Part shown: piece by piece, positions 23,501-35,200 of the stretch
Layout: each line of letters begins with the position of its first letter
Position numbering within the stretch: the stretch's first letter is position 1
Source: Antedon mediterranea
Taxonomy: Eukaryota > Echinodermata > Crinoidea > Comatulida > Antedonidae
Assembly: GCF_964355755.1 (NCBI RefSeq)
Contig: NC_092674.1
Coordinates: 12,093,001 to 12,157,000, forward strand
Length of the DNA: 64,000 bases
Reading direction: 5' to 3'
Notes under the pieces: model-generated
The model's database searches: none
The model's input: only the letters and a program-made list of their open reading frames with translations
What the model was told of the DNA's origin: nothing
Program-made: the position numbers and the translations under genes

Positions 23501-24487
23501 GGTGGAGGAAATAATAAAGGAGATAATGGAGGCAATGGAGGAGGTGGAGGTGGTGGTGGTGGAGGAGGAGGAAACAAAGGAGGCAACGGAGGTGGTGGTG
23601 GAGGAGGAGGAGGTGGAAACAATAAAGGAGATAATGCAGGAAATGGAGGTGGTGGTGGTGGCGGAGGAGGTGGAGGAAACAAAGGAGGCAGCGGAGGTGG
23701 TGGTGGTGGTGGAGGAGGAGGAGGAGGAAATAATAAAGGAGATAATGGAGGCAATGGAGGAGGTGGAGGTGGTGGCGGTGGAGGAGGAGGAAACAAAGGA
23801 GGCAACGGAGGTGGTGGCGGAGGAGGAGGAGGTGGTGGAAACAATAAAGGAGATAATGGAGGAAATGGAGGTGGTGGTGGTGGTGGTGGTGGCGGAGGAG
23901 GTGGAGGAAACAAAGGAGGCAGCGGAGGTGGCGGTGGTGGAGGAGGAGGTAGAGGAAATAATAAAGGAGATAATGGAGGCAATGGAGGAGGTGGAGGTGG
24001 TGGAGGAGGAGGAGGAGGCGGCGGAGGAGGTGGAGGGGGTGGGGTAGGTGGTGGAGGATTCGGTTTTGGTGGTGGTGGTGGTGGTGGTGGTGGTGGAGGA
24101 GGCGGTGGTGGAGGAGGTGGTGGTGGAGGAGGAGGCGGAGGAGGTGGTGGATTTGGATTCGGTGGTGGAGGCGGAGATAAGGAAATTAAGAAAGGTGGTG
24201 GAGGTGGATTCGGATTTGGCGGTGGAGAAGGCGGAGGCGGCGGTGGGGGTGGAGGAGGAGGAGGTGGTGGAGGTGGTGTAGGTGGAGGAGGTGGTGGAGG
24301 TGGTGGAGGAGGAGGAGGTGGTGGTGGTGGTGGTGGTAGTGGCGGTGGAGGAAGAGGTGGAGGAGGAGGCGGTGGTGGAGGAGGTGGGGGAGGAGGAGGT
24401 GGAGGCGGAGGTGGTGGAGGCGGTGGCGGAGGAGGTGGTGGTGGAGGTGGATTTGGATTTGGTGGAGGCGGTGGTGGAGGAAAATAA
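17570..24487 (+). CDS. Secreted poly-glycine repeat protein, two coding exons
   Basis: Exon 1 (17570-17653) encodes a signal peptide, MRRLILVALGLAMVLVYTSG, then FPVKKSKE. It ends at GAG|GTAAGAG. Exon 2 (22586-24487) starts after TTCCACAG in the same phase (0) with the acidic, helix-prone DEIESSLIQEIDRYLEE. A Lys-Arg pair follows, then Gly-rich sequence to the stop. The predicted precursor is about 660 residues. The Gly part has blocks of 9-14 Gly separated by NNKGDNGGN and NKGGN/NKGGS. These alternate in a 37-38-residue unit (~112 bp) repeated about eight times at 23050-24000. A tail with GFGFGGGG blocks and one DKEIKKGGG insertion ends GGGGGK. The Lys-Arg suggests proprotein cleavage. A structural matrix, adhesive or antimicrobial role is possible; the sequence does not decide. 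The family is not recognised. Confidence 0.8.
19097..19442. mobile_element. TTAA-flanked MITE, copy b
   Basis: Ends AGATGTATTGTCCCCCA and GTGGACAATATATCT are inverted repeats. TTAA flanks both sides (19093-19096, 19443-19446). Internal sequence matches copy a (GCCAATTTGACCATTCATTT, TTGCTTTAAATTACA). Non-coding; it lies inside the glycine-gene intron. Confidence 0.8.
20706..20800 (+). repeat. GGTC-bounded repeat, end fragment (copy 3)
   Basis: It contains CACAACGCGACTCTACAGC, a short CGGTCGGTTGGTCG array, TAAACACTAACTTGAGCACG, CGACTGCATATATGGCCTTG. These are the end segments of the repeats at 12.7 and 38.8 kb with the body missing. Confidence 0.65.
20817..22130 (+). pseudogene. Degenerate LINE with MDDT reverse transcriptase core and 3' end
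   Basis: 20875-21010 encodes a diverged RT catalytic region, LMLMDDTVILATSRDK, then the following helix SGMIINETKTKLMV. Fragments continue with frame changes and stops: AALMSSILYSCES, then LELGYPSIGGMVKQVQCKF, FDIHPMYFDHN, PPRERLCNA, and after a MITE insertion VQTDRHALCKCPFTTHIHQT. The 3' end near 22100-22135 is AATAAAGAAATAATAATAAA. The usual YADDT is replaced by LMDDT. It is an inactive copy, in the intron of the glycine-rich gene and on the same strand. Confidence 0.7.
21728..21881. mobile_element. 154-bp MITE inserted in the LINE C-terminal region
   Basis: Near-palindromic: CTTGGTTCCCACTTGAGACG at the left, GTCCTAGTAAGAACCAAG at the right, and AACCAATCACAAGCG.. against ..CGCTTGCCATTGGT in the middle. 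Related copies lie at 30020-30172 and 30181-30316. It separates LINE codons PPRERLCNA from VQTDRHALCKC. Confidence 0.7.
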
Positions 24488-24501
24488 TATGAACACAAAC
24501 A

Positions 24502-24507
24502 AATAAA
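24502..24507 (+). terminator. Polyadenylation signal of the glycine-rich gene
   Basis: AATAAA occurs 15 bases after the TAA stop (24485-24487). This implies a very short 3' UTR unless a later signal, such as AATAAA near 24888, is used. Confidence 0.5.
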
Positions 24508-26222
24508 AGATGTTACTTTATTTTTTCAATTAGTTATTATATTTGATGTTATAAGGTAAATAATAGCAAAAAAATACATGTAGTCATTATAAATGTTAAT
24601 TTGAACAAGAAAAAGAACCTAATGTTGAAAAAATTATGATAAAGAGATAGATATTGATTCCATAATATATTTCAAAAAATTCGTTTTATATTCTGGGTAC
24701 TGGTATCTGATTTTGTTGACATTAATAATTATTTGAATATTGTTGAATAATTGTTCAAGTGTATATAAACACAACAGTAGAATTTGGAAGGTATATTTTT
24801 TATTTAAATGTAGGCCTATATTATTATAATACTAATTACAATTCATTTGTTTCTTGATCCTGTCAAACCTAACACAATGCTATGTCAATAAATTAAATGA
24901 AGTTTACTATATACTGTATTGTGTCATTTTGGGTATTGTAATTGGAATAACGATAAGTAGTTAAAACTAGACCTACATACTGCAAACAAGAAAAAACACG
25001 GAAGAAGATTGTGAAAGACCACTAACAAAATTAACATAGGCCTATTAGTGGACTGACATAATATTATTGAAAGACTGACATAATTTTAGAAAAATACATA
25101 ACTACCTAAGAGACGGATCAGACTTTTGATACTTACGTGAACATATCGATAGAATCAAACAAATCGATCGGAGAAAGCAGAGGAGCTTTCGAAATGGCGA
25201 CGCTGGTAGTTGAGACGTGGACTGTCCCTCAAAGTCGTCCAAACCCACTTTCCTGTACAGTCCGTGCACGTTTTCTTGTATCCGCATACGCAATGTTAAT
25301 TTGACACTCGGTTACGCATCGCACACTTCCATGTCGCCTGTTTCGAAAGCTTGCTATTAAAATAGACATACGTGCCCAAACAAATATAGATAGAAGGAAC
25401 CTTCAATTTTTCTATCTAGTACCTGGCAAAACATGACGTCATTTGTCCATTTTTTTTTTCGCGTATACCCTAAACCCTAAACTTTATAAAAGGGTTAAAA
25501 TGTGCATGCCTGTAATCCTAGTTTATCACCACCAAGAAACTGTAATCGACCAAATCAAATCCTATGTTTTGAAAGAACCCGTATACGTAACAATGATCCA
25601 TAGGTACCGCTATGACGTCATAAGCTTAGGTCAATCGCAAAATCTAAAGCATCCTATTGACGACGGAGACCCTTTCGTTTATCAAAAGATATTTTATGTC
25701 TACATTGATTTTGTCTCCCGTAAAGGAATAATAATATAAATATATAATAATAACAATAATAATAGTGATATAATTACCCAATGTGAAAAACGTCCATCGT
25801 CCAGAAGATGTTTCAACTATTTCAATAAAAGCAATCCATAGCTTTCTATTACTAGACAATAAAACTCGATGTGTATAAAAATGGTGATTAGTCGGCACGA
25901 GTTAGGCCAACTCATGCAGCGTCGTGCGATGAATAATCTCTTCGGGAGATCGTTAAAGCTGTTTAGTTCTCCCGATCAGGCACGGATCCAAAATATTATT
26001 GTCGGGCTGGCCATGACCTACTAGATGGGTTTTTACGTTATTACTGTTATTTCTGAGAGTTGATTCCATTTTTATTTAATTGCACGATTCAACACCTTGT
26101 ACGTATGTATTATTTCAAAGATTACAACCATCAAACATTTTTATTTTACTTACATTTTTATATCGTAATATATTCTTATAGAAAGGTGTATGATTCCTTC
26201 CACTAGCTTATTAAATGAAAAC
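24508..26222. other. Intergenic stretch between two convergent genes
   Basis: The plus-strand glycine-rich gene ends at 24.5 kb and the minus-strand phosphatase ends near 26.2 kb, so the genes converge here. Short open frames exist (for example 25102-25293 minus, with a GTAAGT donor near its end) but none has convincing protein features. A GC-richer patch lies at 25130-25340. No repeat family was recognised. Confidence 0.4.
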
Positions 26223-26228
26223 TTTATT
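26223..26228 (-). terminator. Polyadenylation signal of the receptor phosphatase gene
   Basis: On the minus strand AATAAA (plus-strand TTTATT) lies about 70 bases beyond the stop codon at 26299-26297. That is a suitable position for the 3' end of this transcript. Confidence 0.6.
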
Positions 26229-26296
26229 GAAAAATGAAAATAGCTAGATCATAATAATTATCATATATAAAAATAATATATATATTCGCTGTTTGG

Positions 26297-29200
26297 CTAA
26301 AGGTTGATTAATATTTCGTTTTTGGATCTTTGATTGTTATTATCAAATACTGTATAAGACATATCGCATGTACCATCTTTGTTCATTATACGACGTCTTC
26401 CTATCCAACCTATGGAGCTTATCACATTAATGTAGAGATTCAGATACGTTTGCTCTAGCACGAATCCAAACAACGGAATAGTACAATACACTAAATAAAA
26501 TTAATTAATTAAATTAAAATTTAAACTACATTTGAAAACCGCCAGGTGGGTACAAGCTTCTTAAGATCTGGCTACACTATGAAATCATGGAGGTAAAAAA
26601 TAAATTTAATTTATTATCCTTGATAACATTTATGTAAAAAAAATTGTGCTGTGCCCATATTTAGAAACGATTACGTCATACCATATTTGAGGCACATTAT
26701 AATTGTCCTGTAAAACTAGTTTGATAGTGCAGACAGAGTTTATTATGAGTGATATAAATGATGTTTTAATAAAACCGTAATTAAGCTACTAGTTCTTTAT
26801 CATGGTTGCTACAGCATTCTATTTCACTGTTAATCTTTCATACAAACCATGGATTAGGCTATTCCTTAATCTATGTACAAACATACGAATATACAGGACA
26901 CTGCCTTAAAACATTGGTATAATAACAACTATTTAATTATGTTTACATTACATATCATTATTATAGTATTAGTATACTAATGTTCTTGTTATTATAAGTT
27001 ATAAGTCATCAATATTAAAAGCTGTCTCTTTTAGACCTGAAGTTTCTACAATCATTAGTAAATGTGCATGCATACCAAACGAAAGTTACTACTATGCTAG
27101 AACGTTAAACAATATATTAATAATAGTTCCTAACTAATGTTTTGCCCTACCTTGACGTAATGTGTACTTCATACTAAGTACATTTGTGAATACTGGCGAA
27201 AAAATTCGCATGTAGTTCTCGGGTGATACTCGAACCCACAACCTCCAGATAACTAGTCTGGCGTTTATACCTCTTAGCCACCGAGCTTGCGCTGATGGCT
27301 AGTGATTCAGGCTGGTGATCTTCTCAAATTTACTTAGTAAGAAGTACAAATCACGTCAGAGTAGGGCAAAACATCCGACCAATTACTCATCTCCCTGGCG
27401 CAAAGCAAATCCTCAGTAGTTTTTTTTACACTGGTTTACTGGATGTGTATAGGCCTATTTTGTTTTACAAAATAACTGTTAAAAACCTACATAAGTTCAA
27501 TATAACTAGTGCCTCTATCATAGTCTTTATATTCTACATACATTAATTATAAAAGAAATATTTTTAAAACTACTGTATAACATTGTAAACATTTCGCAAA
27601 GTAATAAAACTTTAAATGCTGTCTATCTAGTTTACATTTTCATAACTCTGAGAACCATCCAATATGCGAACTGCTGCATCGTAGCAAAACTGGTACTGCT
27701 CCTAAAAGATTAAGTAGTACACTTAGTATTAGTATTATTACACAACATAACATACAACAAAACTGGTACTGCTCCTAAAAGATTAAGTAGTACACTTAAT
27801 ATTAGTATTACACAGCATAACATACAACAAAACTGTTACACTTTTTAATAACTACTGTCAGGCAGTAGGCCTACTGTTTACAAAGTGCGAAAGTTCAATT
27901 ATTACAAAGTGTGAGAGCATTTTGTACAATGTGTGACAGTTTTGTTAAAAAGTGCGAAAGGTATTACAAAGTGCGACAATTATTACAAAGTGCGAAAGTA
28001 CAGTCGTGATCTATGAGACCACTGTTTCCACGACAAAAAAATGGCTAATCTCCATGTTCAAATCTCATGCATTACCAGGAAGACCAACACTAACATGAGA
28101 CGGATACCGGCATTCCCAAAGAAGAACTTGCTATAACAATGGCGGACAGAAATTTAAGGGAAATCTAATCGTATACGCATGTATTTCCCTGGTGCTTTTA
28201 TTTTTTGCATTAGCGAAATGTACTCTGGTCAATTCTTACACCCTAATGCAATAAGGTAGCAGTTATAACTAATAAATAATTAATTTTGCATTGCTTACCT
28301 AGCGTCAACTAAGTAAGTTATCTATCAGTTTTGTAACAATCACTTTATCAATATTGACAGATAAGACAGACAAGACTATATTACTAACCATGTTGTCAAC
28401 CATATATGGACATGATTTACGTAATTTTTTCACTGTATGGTATACATCTACTAGAGTCTCCTCTTTGATCTTCTGAATAATCGATGACACTGCACAGTAA
28501 AGTCCACAGCGTCTTGCACCATCCCTTATGATGGAAACATTAAGTAAAATGTATAAAAATAAGGGCTCAACTGTTATGTCACATTGTTAGAGATTTAAAA
28601 ACTAGAAGTCCCGCCTTTATAAGACTGCACTTGTCTTAAAAACGCATAATTATTAAAATAATGATTATTATTGTAATTATCCATTATTAACTGCTATTTC
28701 ATTTTCCTCCTTTATTAATTGTATTCTTAATTATCGTAATTATTCTGACATAATTGTTTTTACTAATATTAGTTTTATTAATATAATATTTAAAGACGTA
28801 CTGGCAAACAATGATTGCAGGATATCCTTTACAAGACTGTTGTCGTCTTTCCACGCTTGATATCAGGGTTAGAAATGAGTCCAAGTCTGGTACTGAGGCT
28901 CCCATCGGCCATTGTGTGCATATAAAATGATATATGTCTCGCTTTTCTTTTCCCTAAAATAAAAAATACATGTATGCCTGAACTTTCTTTAGTTTGTTTA
29001 CAAGTTTACGTGTTTTTTTTTTGGTTTTTTTTTTGCAAAAATAGAAAACAAAAAAACAGTAAAAAGGAAAGCAAAGGTAAAAATAAGTGCTGAAAATCTG
29101 TGAAAACTTATTACGAGAAATCTACCAACTGCAATCCAAATGAAATTCTAATATTGAACAAATGTTTACCAACTATTGAAAATGTTCATAATAGACCTAA

Positions 29201-32200
29201 TTTATGTTTGAAAAAAAAATAATTGTTCGGAAATTAACAGAGTTAGCTGGTATATATTATTGTCTGTTTTATATTTTATTTAGTTGATTTATGTTAATTA
29301 TTTATTCACATTTACCTTCTGCAATGTAAGCGTCTGTTTAACGATGGAATGTTTTCGTTCAGACGATTCAAGTTTGATAATGTAATCTCCATAATCCAGT
29401 TGTTCATTCACTTGTTCAGGTATGTACCTTGCGTACGATTTGTCTTCTAACTCATTCAACGTCACTATTATGTGGGAATCATAATCAAATACCATGCTCC
29501 AAAAGTCAGTGCATGTATTTACTGGTACCGAGAGCGGTGACTGAGTTGTAATAAAGGCGTTTGCTTTCTTGTATTGCTATAGAAATTAATAGAAGAAATG
29601 TTTAACAAATGAGATCCCTGGTGATAACAATTCATATAATTTGAATTACAGAAAAGATATAGAATATGGTAAATATTTTTTCTCATAATTCTAAATCACA
29701 TCCATACGAATAATATTCAGTTTCTTCAATTAATTGTCTAAGCTCTAGACTAACTGTATAGCAAGTGTGTGCAATCGACACATTGATGATGCATTTTTAA
29801 GACAATTATCATTATTGTTTTTAGAAATAAAAAAAAGTAAATAGGCCTACATACTGGACAGAAAGAAGCGTTGATGTAATAGCCTCCATTTGTCGATGGT
29901 GTCAATAGATGAAGACGGGTCCTGTTTACTAACAAAAAAAGACATTAAAAACTTACTTTAATATCATATTTGTTTTCTTCAATGTGTATTAACTATGAAT
30001 TAATGAGCATACGCAAGAGTTTGGTTTATTTGGACGTAAGGCAATGAGCAACGTAAGTAATTTGACCAATGACAAGCGATAGATTATTCGAACTACCATG
30101 TGCCATTGGTCAAATCACTTGCGTTGCTCTTAAATCCTTGTGTTTGCGTCTTATATTACAGTAGTGAACACTAACATTAGGCTTCACATTTGGACGTAAC
30201 ACAAGGACGTAAGAGCACCTCAAGCAATTTGAACAATAACGACGTGATAGATTATTCCGAATAACTGTCAACTTGCGTTGCATTACGTCCTTGCGTTACG
30301 TCCTAGTGGGAACCAAGCTTGTAATGTAGTTTTCACATATTTGTCTTAATGTAAACCACATTTTAATGTATTATAAATATATGTATTTATAATTATTCAG
30401 TGAAGGCTTACGTGGTATAACATCATGGAATCTGTTTTGTGTTATATTTTGTGCTTCTTTTCCAGACGATACCAATTCTTCCACTGGATTTGGTGACAAG
30501 CTTTTGAGGGTCTGTAAAAATAAAACGGTTATGATAGTAAACTAGGAATGTACCGTATCCGTCCGATGAGTTATTAATAAAACTCTTAATGTGTTTGATA
30601 TAAACAAACTACAAACTGCTGCTTTTATTATTCAGATTATCTAATAATACTTTACCTTCTCACATTATTAATCTTTTTAACAGAGCTTCTGAACCTCACC
30701 ATTATAATACTAGATTTTCTTTTAAAAATTATGTACCAAGTATTAAACGTCGTTCTATTCTTTATTATGGTCCAATTATAGGGAATAAACTCTTCGATAA
30801 CTTGAAAAACAAATTCTCTTTAAATAGCTTTAAACACTGCGTAAAGAAATATCTGGTCTCTGAATACAGCACTTAAGTTTCTGCAATCTTTTTATTCACT
30901 TACTTTGTGTGTATGTTGTAATTTATACTTGGTATTTTTACTTAAGAATTATGATTTAGATTGTTTTTAAAATATTCTTTCTTTCATGCTTCGTAAATTT
31001 CTTCCTACTCAGTTAAAGGTGGGTATGACCCAAAGTTATTATTTGTACTTATATAGTCTCCTTCCACACAATGCAATTTTCTTTTCCCTCATAATTCATG
31101 TATTTTACGAGTGTGTAGAAAATAAAATGATTACTGATTACTGAATCCATGACATATGAAACTTAGCAGGACATTCTCACACGGTACTATATACATATCC
31201 CCACAGTTATTGTCTCTAGACGAGAACAGGCCCAGAAATGTTTAAAGTAAAAAAGACATAAATATTAGGCCTACGGAAGTATAAAGGGAGTAAAGTTACA
31301 GTGAAGAAACTGCAGATGCCCACAGTTTATTCTCTATACATAGTAGAGTACGAGTATCGGCTAGGTATACTTTAAGAACCTCGCAGGTTGTGCAAAGAAA
31401 GTACTATGCGTGTAAGTATAATACGTTTTTTATATTACAACCCATCAACTTTTATTGCACTCGTTTATTTCGTATCCAAACACCTTTTTTCTTTTAATAA
31501 CTTGAGGGTTTGTTTACATTTATTCAATTCTTACACAAAGACCAACGTATAATATGTTACCATTAGTTGATGAGACATTAAAGCAGTGTCTTCCTCATTC
31601 TGTGTAGTTGTAAGACTATGTAACACATGTCTCAAGTTCAGCACTGGAATAGACGTCTGTCCACAAAACAACACTTCAAGTAGCAACTCGTATATAAAAA
31701 TATACTGCTCCTATAATCAATAAAACCAATATTGCAGGGAACACGTCATTTGAGGGTTTTTATCAGGTTCGAAACAATTTGGATACTTTTGTTTTACAAT
31801 TTAGTTTATTGGAATAAAAGTTCCTTGAATGACCAGTGTTATAAAATAAAATAATAAAAAAAAATTAATAAAAAAAAAAAAAAAAACAGGACAGGACAAG
31901 GGAAATGGTTTGTAGGAAAGTGTTTATAATGGTTTGGAGCATGCAGGACTATTGAAATTGTCTTGTTATTTGACAAATCATCATTCAACAACAATAACAA
32001 CAAACCATTTATAAGTTGTTTTATAGCACAATTACTTAAAATATTTATTTTATTATTTTGAATGAGACCATTTTATATCACGTACCGAATGGCTAAAAAT
32101 GTCCTAAGCCCAACTTACAATCATTAAAAAAGGTACTTAATTTTAGTAAAGTATTGTAGATCTAAATAAATCTAGTATTTTTTAACATAGTTACTTGTGT

Positions 32201-35200
32201 TTGAACCATCTGTATGCGCTTATCTCTCATTCTTTTCACAAAGTTGAACACATCAACGCTTTGTTTCTGTTTCAGCATATCTAGCATTGCAGATATTGCA
32301 ATTACGGTACCTGTTCTTCCAGCTCCAGCACTATGAAAAATAAGATAAAAAAACAATGAATGTAAAATCTGATCCATCTTCATTTACTAGAGTATGTCTA
32401 AGTTTAGAGCTTTGATTTTATAACCGATTGTAAAATGTATCCATTAGGCCTATTTCTTCAGCACATTTTGAATTTCAGTGTCCCATATGTAGCACATGCG
32501 ATTCCTGTATCATATGCCATATACCTAACCTTAACCTCACTATACAGTAAAACATTATGGACCAATTTGTATTAGTATTTCCAGACATGCTAGTGTTAAA
32601 AGATAGGAAACAATTTTCTAAAGCCGGTGATCTGTTAAGTTAGGTTCATAGTAAAACATAAAAAATAAAATATAAATTGTTATTTGAGAATATTAAATTA
32701 CTAATATATACTAATGAAAGCACTCAGCAACCAACAAACAAAGCTAATACTACGGTATACTTGGCAACATTTTATTTTACCAAGTAATAACATATTAAAA
32801 CAAAGATGATGAAAAAAAGACCCTCAGCGAAATTGAACCAACTCAACTGTGTAAAGGCTGGATATAATAACCATTACACCAAACTCACATTCACAACTTT
32901 GTAGTATAATTAGCCTAATCGCACTATAAAAAAAAATCTTCTTAGGCGGAAGTATGCTCTCTCGGAGTGCCTTTCTTTCTAGTTAAATATGTTTGTGTTA
33001 ACTTTAACATTACATTTTTAAACGTTAAATTACCTGCAATGAACGATGATAGGCCCAGTGTCTGGTGACGCTTTTTTCTTTTCATCTTTGAATTTGTGAA
33101 TGAAATCCACGAGATGCGTCACCTCACTCGGTACACTCTTGTCTGGCCATGATATGAAGTGATAATGCCATACAAAATGGATCTCCTCAGACCCTTCCTA
33201 TACATTCAATTTCTAATATATTATTCCACTTTGTAATATATTTGACTAAATTTATTGGGTTTGTTGCCTGGGTTTTGGGTTTTTTCAAGACAATTAATAA
33301 GTTACATTCGTATTGTACTAATGTTAATGCCAGTTTATGTCATGTATAAATTATTAATATTATTTTAAATATTACCATTTGAAGTTGGAATTTTCGAATG
33401 ATGTAATTTATGTTGTCCTGTTCCTCAGCATTTGTGACCATGATATCTCCGTAAAGGCTGGCATTCTTCAAATCCGGCCAATATTTTTCAGACTTTTTCT
33501 TAAAATTAAATAATTGTTTACATTTTTATTTAATGAAAGTGTATTATTCATACAAAAAATATAATTAAAATATACCTAATTAGGCATATTCGGTAATTAA
33601 AACAATACAGGAGCAAACTATATTGTCATACACGCTTGACCATTGGTGGGCTGAGGTGAGCACATGTTTAAATGTGGCACCTCTTAGAAGCCTATGAATG
33701 GCACAGAATTAAAGAAATAGACCTCACACTTGCACGATCATGTAATTATTATTTACCGCATGTTACAATTATTATACTACTCAAGGTAATCTAACAACAA
33801 GATGCTGAGCTCAATGTCATCAAAGATTGCGACATCCACGCTCCCAAAAAGTTTGACTGATTTTTGCTTGGACAATTGGTTTCTACAAAATGCAACTGGT
33901 GACCGCAACTAGAATTTGTCGAAGCCAATCATAAGATCAAAGGACTGTTACAAAGTCCTATCATGGCAAGGTGGGCGTATCATGCTGTTGTTAGATTATT
34001 GCCATATACTGTACTAATTAAATACCTTTTTTCCTTCTGATACAGTTGTAACCATGACGACAACCGTAGACTTCTCTTGCAAAACCATCCTCCACATATC
34101 ATTTGTAGATGCTACATTTGGCCCTGTAAGAACAATGATATAATTATTATTACCATGAATTTCAGTTGTGAGAAAAAAAAAGTATAGCAGCATAAATTCA
34201 ATGTAGAGAAAAATGTAATGTAAATCTTATAAATGACGCAACTTAAAACAATCATTACCTTGACATGCAATGAATTCCTGTGATTGTTCAAATCCCTAAA
34301 ATTGACATTTAGAAAAATTGTAAATAAAATGACTAGTTAAACAGTGTTTAACTCTATATCAAATATATCAAAACCGATGGATATTTATTCCTAACCTTCG
34401 TTTCTTAATTCTATATAACTTAACTTACAGTAAAGGCAATAAAGTTGTATCAAACCACGAAAGAATTATAATACTCAGTCAGCTTTAAGAAAATATAAGA
34501 GAGGTTTGCCATACTTCCCAAAAGTATAAATTACTATTTCTAAAGCTAGTAATTATATATATTATATATACTGTATATATATTTAATATACAGATGCATG
34601 GCTTCTTATGATTTAGAAAAAGTGAATATACTGCATCAGTCTCAACGAATATACGAAATCACCAAAGATGATAAATAAAATAATAAAATACATACATCTA
34701 TATAAGAAGCGTTTATATAGTCAGATCCAGCAATATTTTCTTCAGATTGCAAAACCACTCTGGAAAGATCATCTGAAATAAGTATTATATATCACTTCAA
34801 TAAAATACTTCGAGTAAATTTGGAAATAAAACACGTGTAATGGTTACAGAAATTCCATTTAAAGAATTGGACTGATTACAAAATTAATACAAAATAATAT
34901 AAACAAACGAATATAATGAGCAATAACAATTATTATTATTATTGTTTAATGAAAAACTCAACTGAACTCACATGGAATAACATTTGCATATCTGTTCTTA
35001 GTCTTGTTTACCGAGCTTTTTGCTGCTTTCCATGGATGCAGTGGTCGATTACCAATGTCCTTTAGAAAACAAAAATATTCATATTTTACTTATTCAATCA
35101 ATACAGTAATGTAAATGTTTTCCCTACTAATTAAACGCAGACAAATGTTTTGAAGTTATAATTTCAAAAGCATTGAACCCATGAAGCCAACATTAGTATG

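Larger units (their letters stand above)
26297..30511 (-). other. Phosphatase gene: degenerate PTP domain 2 and C-terminus exons
   Basis: Exons: 30412-30511 (QNRFHDVIP), 29855-29928 (YYINASF), 29316-29576 (FITTQSPL, DFWSMVFDYDSHIIVTL), 28802-28953, 28389-28524 and 26297-26452. In 28802-28953 the WPD loop reads QWPMGASVPD (Asp to Met at 28903-28905), and the signature starts IIVC instead of VHC. Exon 28389-28524 completes it as CQDGARRCG and continues YHTVKKLRKSCPYMV. The last exon, QTYLNLYINVISS onward, ends at stop 26297. Cys and Arg of CX5R survive, but the WPD acid and the His are lost, so this is probably a regulatory pseudophosphatase, comparable to CD45 D2. Confidence 0.85.
31561..34772 (-). 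other. Phosphatase gene: catalytic PTP domain 1 exons
   Basis: Exons: 34696-34772 (SDYINASYID), 34259-34295 (GFEQSQEFIACQ), 34026-34123 (NDMWRMVLQEKSTVVVMVT), 33376-33498 (KYWPDLKNASLYGDI), 33034-33197, 32195-32330 and 31561-31710. Exon 33034-33197 has the WPD loop (HFISWPDKSVPSEV) and ends VHC; the catalytic Cys codon is at 33036-33038. Exon 32195-32330 continues SAGAGRTG and ends with the Q-loop MVQTQ. Exon 31561-31710 is EQYIFIYELLLEVLFCGQT and links D1 to D2. All classical motifs are intact, so D1 should be an active tyrosine phosphatase. Confidence 0.9.

Noticed and set aside
22604-24502. Two ~630-codon minus-strand frames (poly-Pro and Ser/Thr-rich) and an Glu/Val plus frame
   Set aside because: They are the other readings of GGN repeats and have no splice, promoter or domain support. 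The Gly frame joins a signal-peptide exon in phase.
25102-25340. Minus-strand frame with a GTAAGT donor as a first exon
   Set aside because: No domain, no partner exon, and it would overlap the 3' flank of the glycine-rich gene. Too weak.
27218-27286. Functional tRNA-Thr gene
   Set aside because: The acceptor stem pairs poorly and the unit is embedded in a MITE, so I report it as tRNA-like only.
27873-28000. CRISPR-like array
   Set aside because: Eukaryotic intron, irregular spacing, no consistent repeat length; not CRISPR.
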